From an uncultured Bacteroidales bacterium (lineage in GTDB: Bacteria > Bacteroidota > Bacteroidia > Bacteroidales > UBA932): a stretch of DNA of 22,145 nt. Position numbers and translations under genes: made by a program. Shown piece by piece: positions 20,404 to 22,145 of the stretch. Positions within the stretch are counted from its first letter, which is position 1, and each line of letters begins with the position of its first letter. The stretch lies in the NCBI GenBank assembly GCA_934675095.1, contig CAKUPC010000032.1, positions 1-22,145 on the forward strand, in the 5' to 3' direction. The notes under the pieces are model-generated. The model saw only the letters and a list, made by a program, of their open reading frames with translations, had not been told where the DNA came from and ran no database searches.

Positions 20404-22145
20404 ATGAGAAAGTTTGCAGTAAGCATATTATTCATCTCGCTGATATGCTGCGGCTTATATGCGCAGCCGGGAGTGTTTGCGGTGCGGGAGGCACATGAGG
20501 GGAAGAGCCTGACTATGGAAGAGGCGGTGCTCGGGAAGGGGCTGAGGACAAAATTTCCTAAGTTCGAGTGGATGCGGACGCGGGAAGGCGCGGAAAGGGC
20601 CGTGAGCGGGAGGATTGACGCTCTGTCACGGATTACGGTTGACGGGAAGGTCATCGTGAAGGCGGAGGCGCCGGGGATTGTCTATGGAGAGACGGTGAGC
20701 CGCAACGAGTTCGGGATTGACGGCGGGCTTTTCTGGTCTCCGGACAGTCTCAAACTGGCATTCTACCGCAAGGACGAGACCCGCGTGACTGACTTTCCGC
20801 TGCTTGACATCACGACGCGCACCGGGACGCTGAAGACAATAAAGTATCCGATGGCCGGAATGGATTCGGAACTGATAAGCCTCGGGGTATATGACCTCAG
20901 GGACGGAAGCATAAGATATATGGACATCACGGATTTCACTGAGGAACGCTACCTCACCAATGTCAGCTGGACTCCGGACTCGAAGGAGATCCTGATTCAG
21001 GTGCTTGCACGGAGTCAGAAGGAAATGCACCTGAACCGCTACGACGCGGCCACCGGGAAGTTCCTCGGAACCGTGCTCACAGAGACTAACGAAAGATATG
21101 TCGAGCCAAGCGACCCGGTCTGGTTCATCACGCACGGCAAGGCGAAGGACGGGCATTCCGCAACGCAGTTCATCTACCGCACGGACAACCGCGACGGATT
21201 CCGCAATCTCTATCTCTGCGGCATTGACGGCAAGGTTGAGCGAATTACAAAAGTCGATGCGGACGTCGAGTACATCGCGAACGACGGGAAATGGGTCTAT
21301 TACTATTCCTCGGAGGTCAGTCCGATTGAAAGGCATATTTTCAAGACGGCCCTTTACAGAAACTGCAAGGGGCAGTTCAGCGTGCCGGACGAGTTCTCGG
21401 CGCAGAGGCTCACTGCGGAGCCGGGCTGGCACAGTGTCCTGAAAATGGAAGCGGACTGCAGCGCTGTCTATGAAATGTACAGCAGCCTCAACGTGCCGCC
21501 GGTAGTGCAGAAGCTCGGAACTTCAGGTAAGGCAGGCAGGGACGGCCTCTGCAAGGTCAGCAAGGAGGTTCTTTTCCGCTCCGGCGACACGACCGAAAAC
21601 TTCGGATTCTGCGAGATTGACCTCGGGACGGTGAAGAGCGCTGACGGAAAGTTCGATAATTACTACCGTCTCGTCAAGCCGAAGGATTTCGACCCGACGA
21701 AGAAATATCCGGTCATCCTCTATGTCTATGGAGGACCGCACTCGCAGCTCGTGAACAATTCATGGCTTGGCCAGCTCCGCTATTGGGAGATGCTCATGGC
21801 TCAGCGCGGCTACCTCGTCTATGTTCAGGACAACCGCGGAACGCTCTACCGTGGAGCGGAGTTCGAGAAGGCCATCTGGAGGAACTGCGGCAAGTCCGAG
21901 ATGGCGGACCAGATGGCTGGAATCGAGATGCTCAAGAGCCTTCCGTATGTCGATTCGGACAGAATAGGCGTCCACGGCTGGAGCTACGGAGGATTCATGA
22001 CCATATCTCTGATGACGACCTACCCCGACATTTTCAAGGTCGGCGTCGCCGGCGGGCCTGTGATTGACTGGAAGTGGTATGAAGTGATGTACGGCGAAAG
22101 GTATATGGACAACCCGGTCGAGAATGCCGAAGGGTACGAGAGCAC
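20404..22145 (+). CDS. S9 family dipeptidyl-peptidase IV-like serine peptidase, truncated at the window end
   Basis: The reading frame is open for 580 codons to the edge; family members are usually 700-740 residues. A signal peptide (MRKFAVSILFISLICCGLYA) directs it to the periplasm or surface. The beta-propeller domain shows RNEFGIDGGLFWSPDSLKLA, FYRKDETRVTDFPLLD, ERYLTNVSWTPDSKEI, LNRYDAATGKFLGTV and RTDNRDGFRNLYL. The alpha/beta-hydrolase domain begins around YPVILYVYGGPHSQLV, and the nucleophile Ser527 is in HGWSYGGFM. The catalytic Asp and His lie beyond the window. DPP-IV-type enzymes remove Xaa-Pro dipeptides from peptide N-termini through Glu residues that bind the free amine; one Glu of the expected pair is visible in RNEFG. 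Activity would serve peptide nutrition. The ATG at 20404 follows the small membrane-protein gene by 14 bp. Confidence 0.9.
   Translation, partial: MRKFAVSILFISLICCGLYAQPGVFAVREAHEGKSLTMEEAVLGKGLRTKFPKFEWMRTREGAERAVSGRIDALSRITVDGKVIVKAEAPGIVYGETVSRNEFGIDGGLFWSPDSLKLAFYRKDETRVTDFPLLDITTRTGTLKTIKYPMAGMDSELISLGVYDLRDGSIRYMDITDFTEERYLTNVSWTPDSKEILIQVLARSQKEMHLNRYDAATGKFLGTVLTETNERYVEPSDPVWFITHGKAKDGHSATQFIYRTDNRDGFRNLYLCGIDGKVERITKVDADVEYIANDGKWVYYYSSEVSPIERHIFKTALYRNCKGQFSVPDEFSAQRLTAEPGWHSVLKMEADCSAVYEMYSSLNVPPVVQKLGTSGKAGRDGLCKVSKEVLFRSGDTTENFGFCEIDLGTVKSADGKFDNYYRLVKPKDFDPTKKYPVILYVYGGPHSQLVNNSWLGQLRYWEMLMAQRGYLVYVQDNRGTLYRGAEFEKAIWRNCGKSEMADQMAGIEMLKSLPYVDSDRIGVHGWSYGGFMTISLMTTYPDIFKVGVAGGPVIDWKWYEVMYGERYMDNPVENAEGYES

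Noticed and set aside
20626..21432. 268-codon minus-strand frame opposite the S9 peptidase
   Set aside because: The plus-strand frame is a recognisable DPP-IV-like protein open to the window end.
1..22145. tRNA, rRNA or CRISPR features
   Set aside because: None could be recognised anywhere in the window on reading both strands.

Overview
The window looks like a chromosomal segment of a member of the Bacteroidota, most likely order Bacteroidales. The evidence is several promoters of the Bacteroides type (TTTG, about 20 bp, TAnnTTTG), little Shine-Dalgarno sequence at most starts, and gene families largely confined to that group: Mfa1/FimA-type fimbriae, DUF3575, DUF3868-OmpA and DUF5020. Genus cannot be fixed from the sequence. 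By eye most of the DNA is fairly GC-rich; the Rpn gene at 497-1369 and the intergenic regions are visibly richer in AT.

Layout. (1) 1-1515: the 5' part of an OmpA-like gene on the minus strand (1-234), a divergent intergenic region rich in palindromes with a very regular promoter, an Rpn-family PD-(D/E)XK nuclease (497-1369), and directly after its stop a 47-codon ORF that is a second, diverged copy of the nuclease's C-terminal tail. (2) 1543-12326: one long minus-strand operon for type V (Mfa1/FimA-like) fimbriae. Read 5' to 3' it encodes DUF3575, DUF3868-OmpA, major fimbrillin Mfa1, anchor Mfa2/FimB, a fimbrillin-like accessory lipoprotein, a large lipoprotein with a lectin-like C-terminal domain, and a DUF4906-like lipoprotein. 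Three of the later junctions are ATGA overlaps or short gaps. Its promoter (12295-12326) is followed by a leader of about 250 nt holding two long poly-G tracts (G10 and G9) inside a 65-codon leader ORF. The stop of that ORF lies 1 nt before the first good start of the DUF3575 gene. This is the most unusual part of the window and looks like a slipped-strand phase-variation device. (3) 12453-16547: nucleobase uptake, with uracil permease UraA plus a DUF5020 outer-membrane channel, a REP-like palindromic element, then an AzgA-type purine permease ending at a clear terminator. (4) 16545-19128: UDP-glucose dehydrogenase and UDP-glucuronate 4-epimerase, which together convert UDP-glucose to UDP-galacturonate for surface polysaccharide. 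(5) 19129-19878: a small heat-shock protein (Hsp20) behind a palindromic, structured leader, with its own terminator. (6) 19973-22145: a small single-pass membrane protein of unknown function and a DPP-IV-like S9 serine peptidase cut off by the window end.

How it fits together: most of the window serves the cell surface and nutrient acquisition (fimbriae, OmpA-type anchors, sugar-nucleotide supply, outer- and inner-membrane nucleobase transport, a secreted peptidase). The Rpn nuclease locus is the clearest accessory, possibly defence-related, element. Promoter, operator and RNA-structure calls rest on pattern recognition only; nothing was computed or searched.
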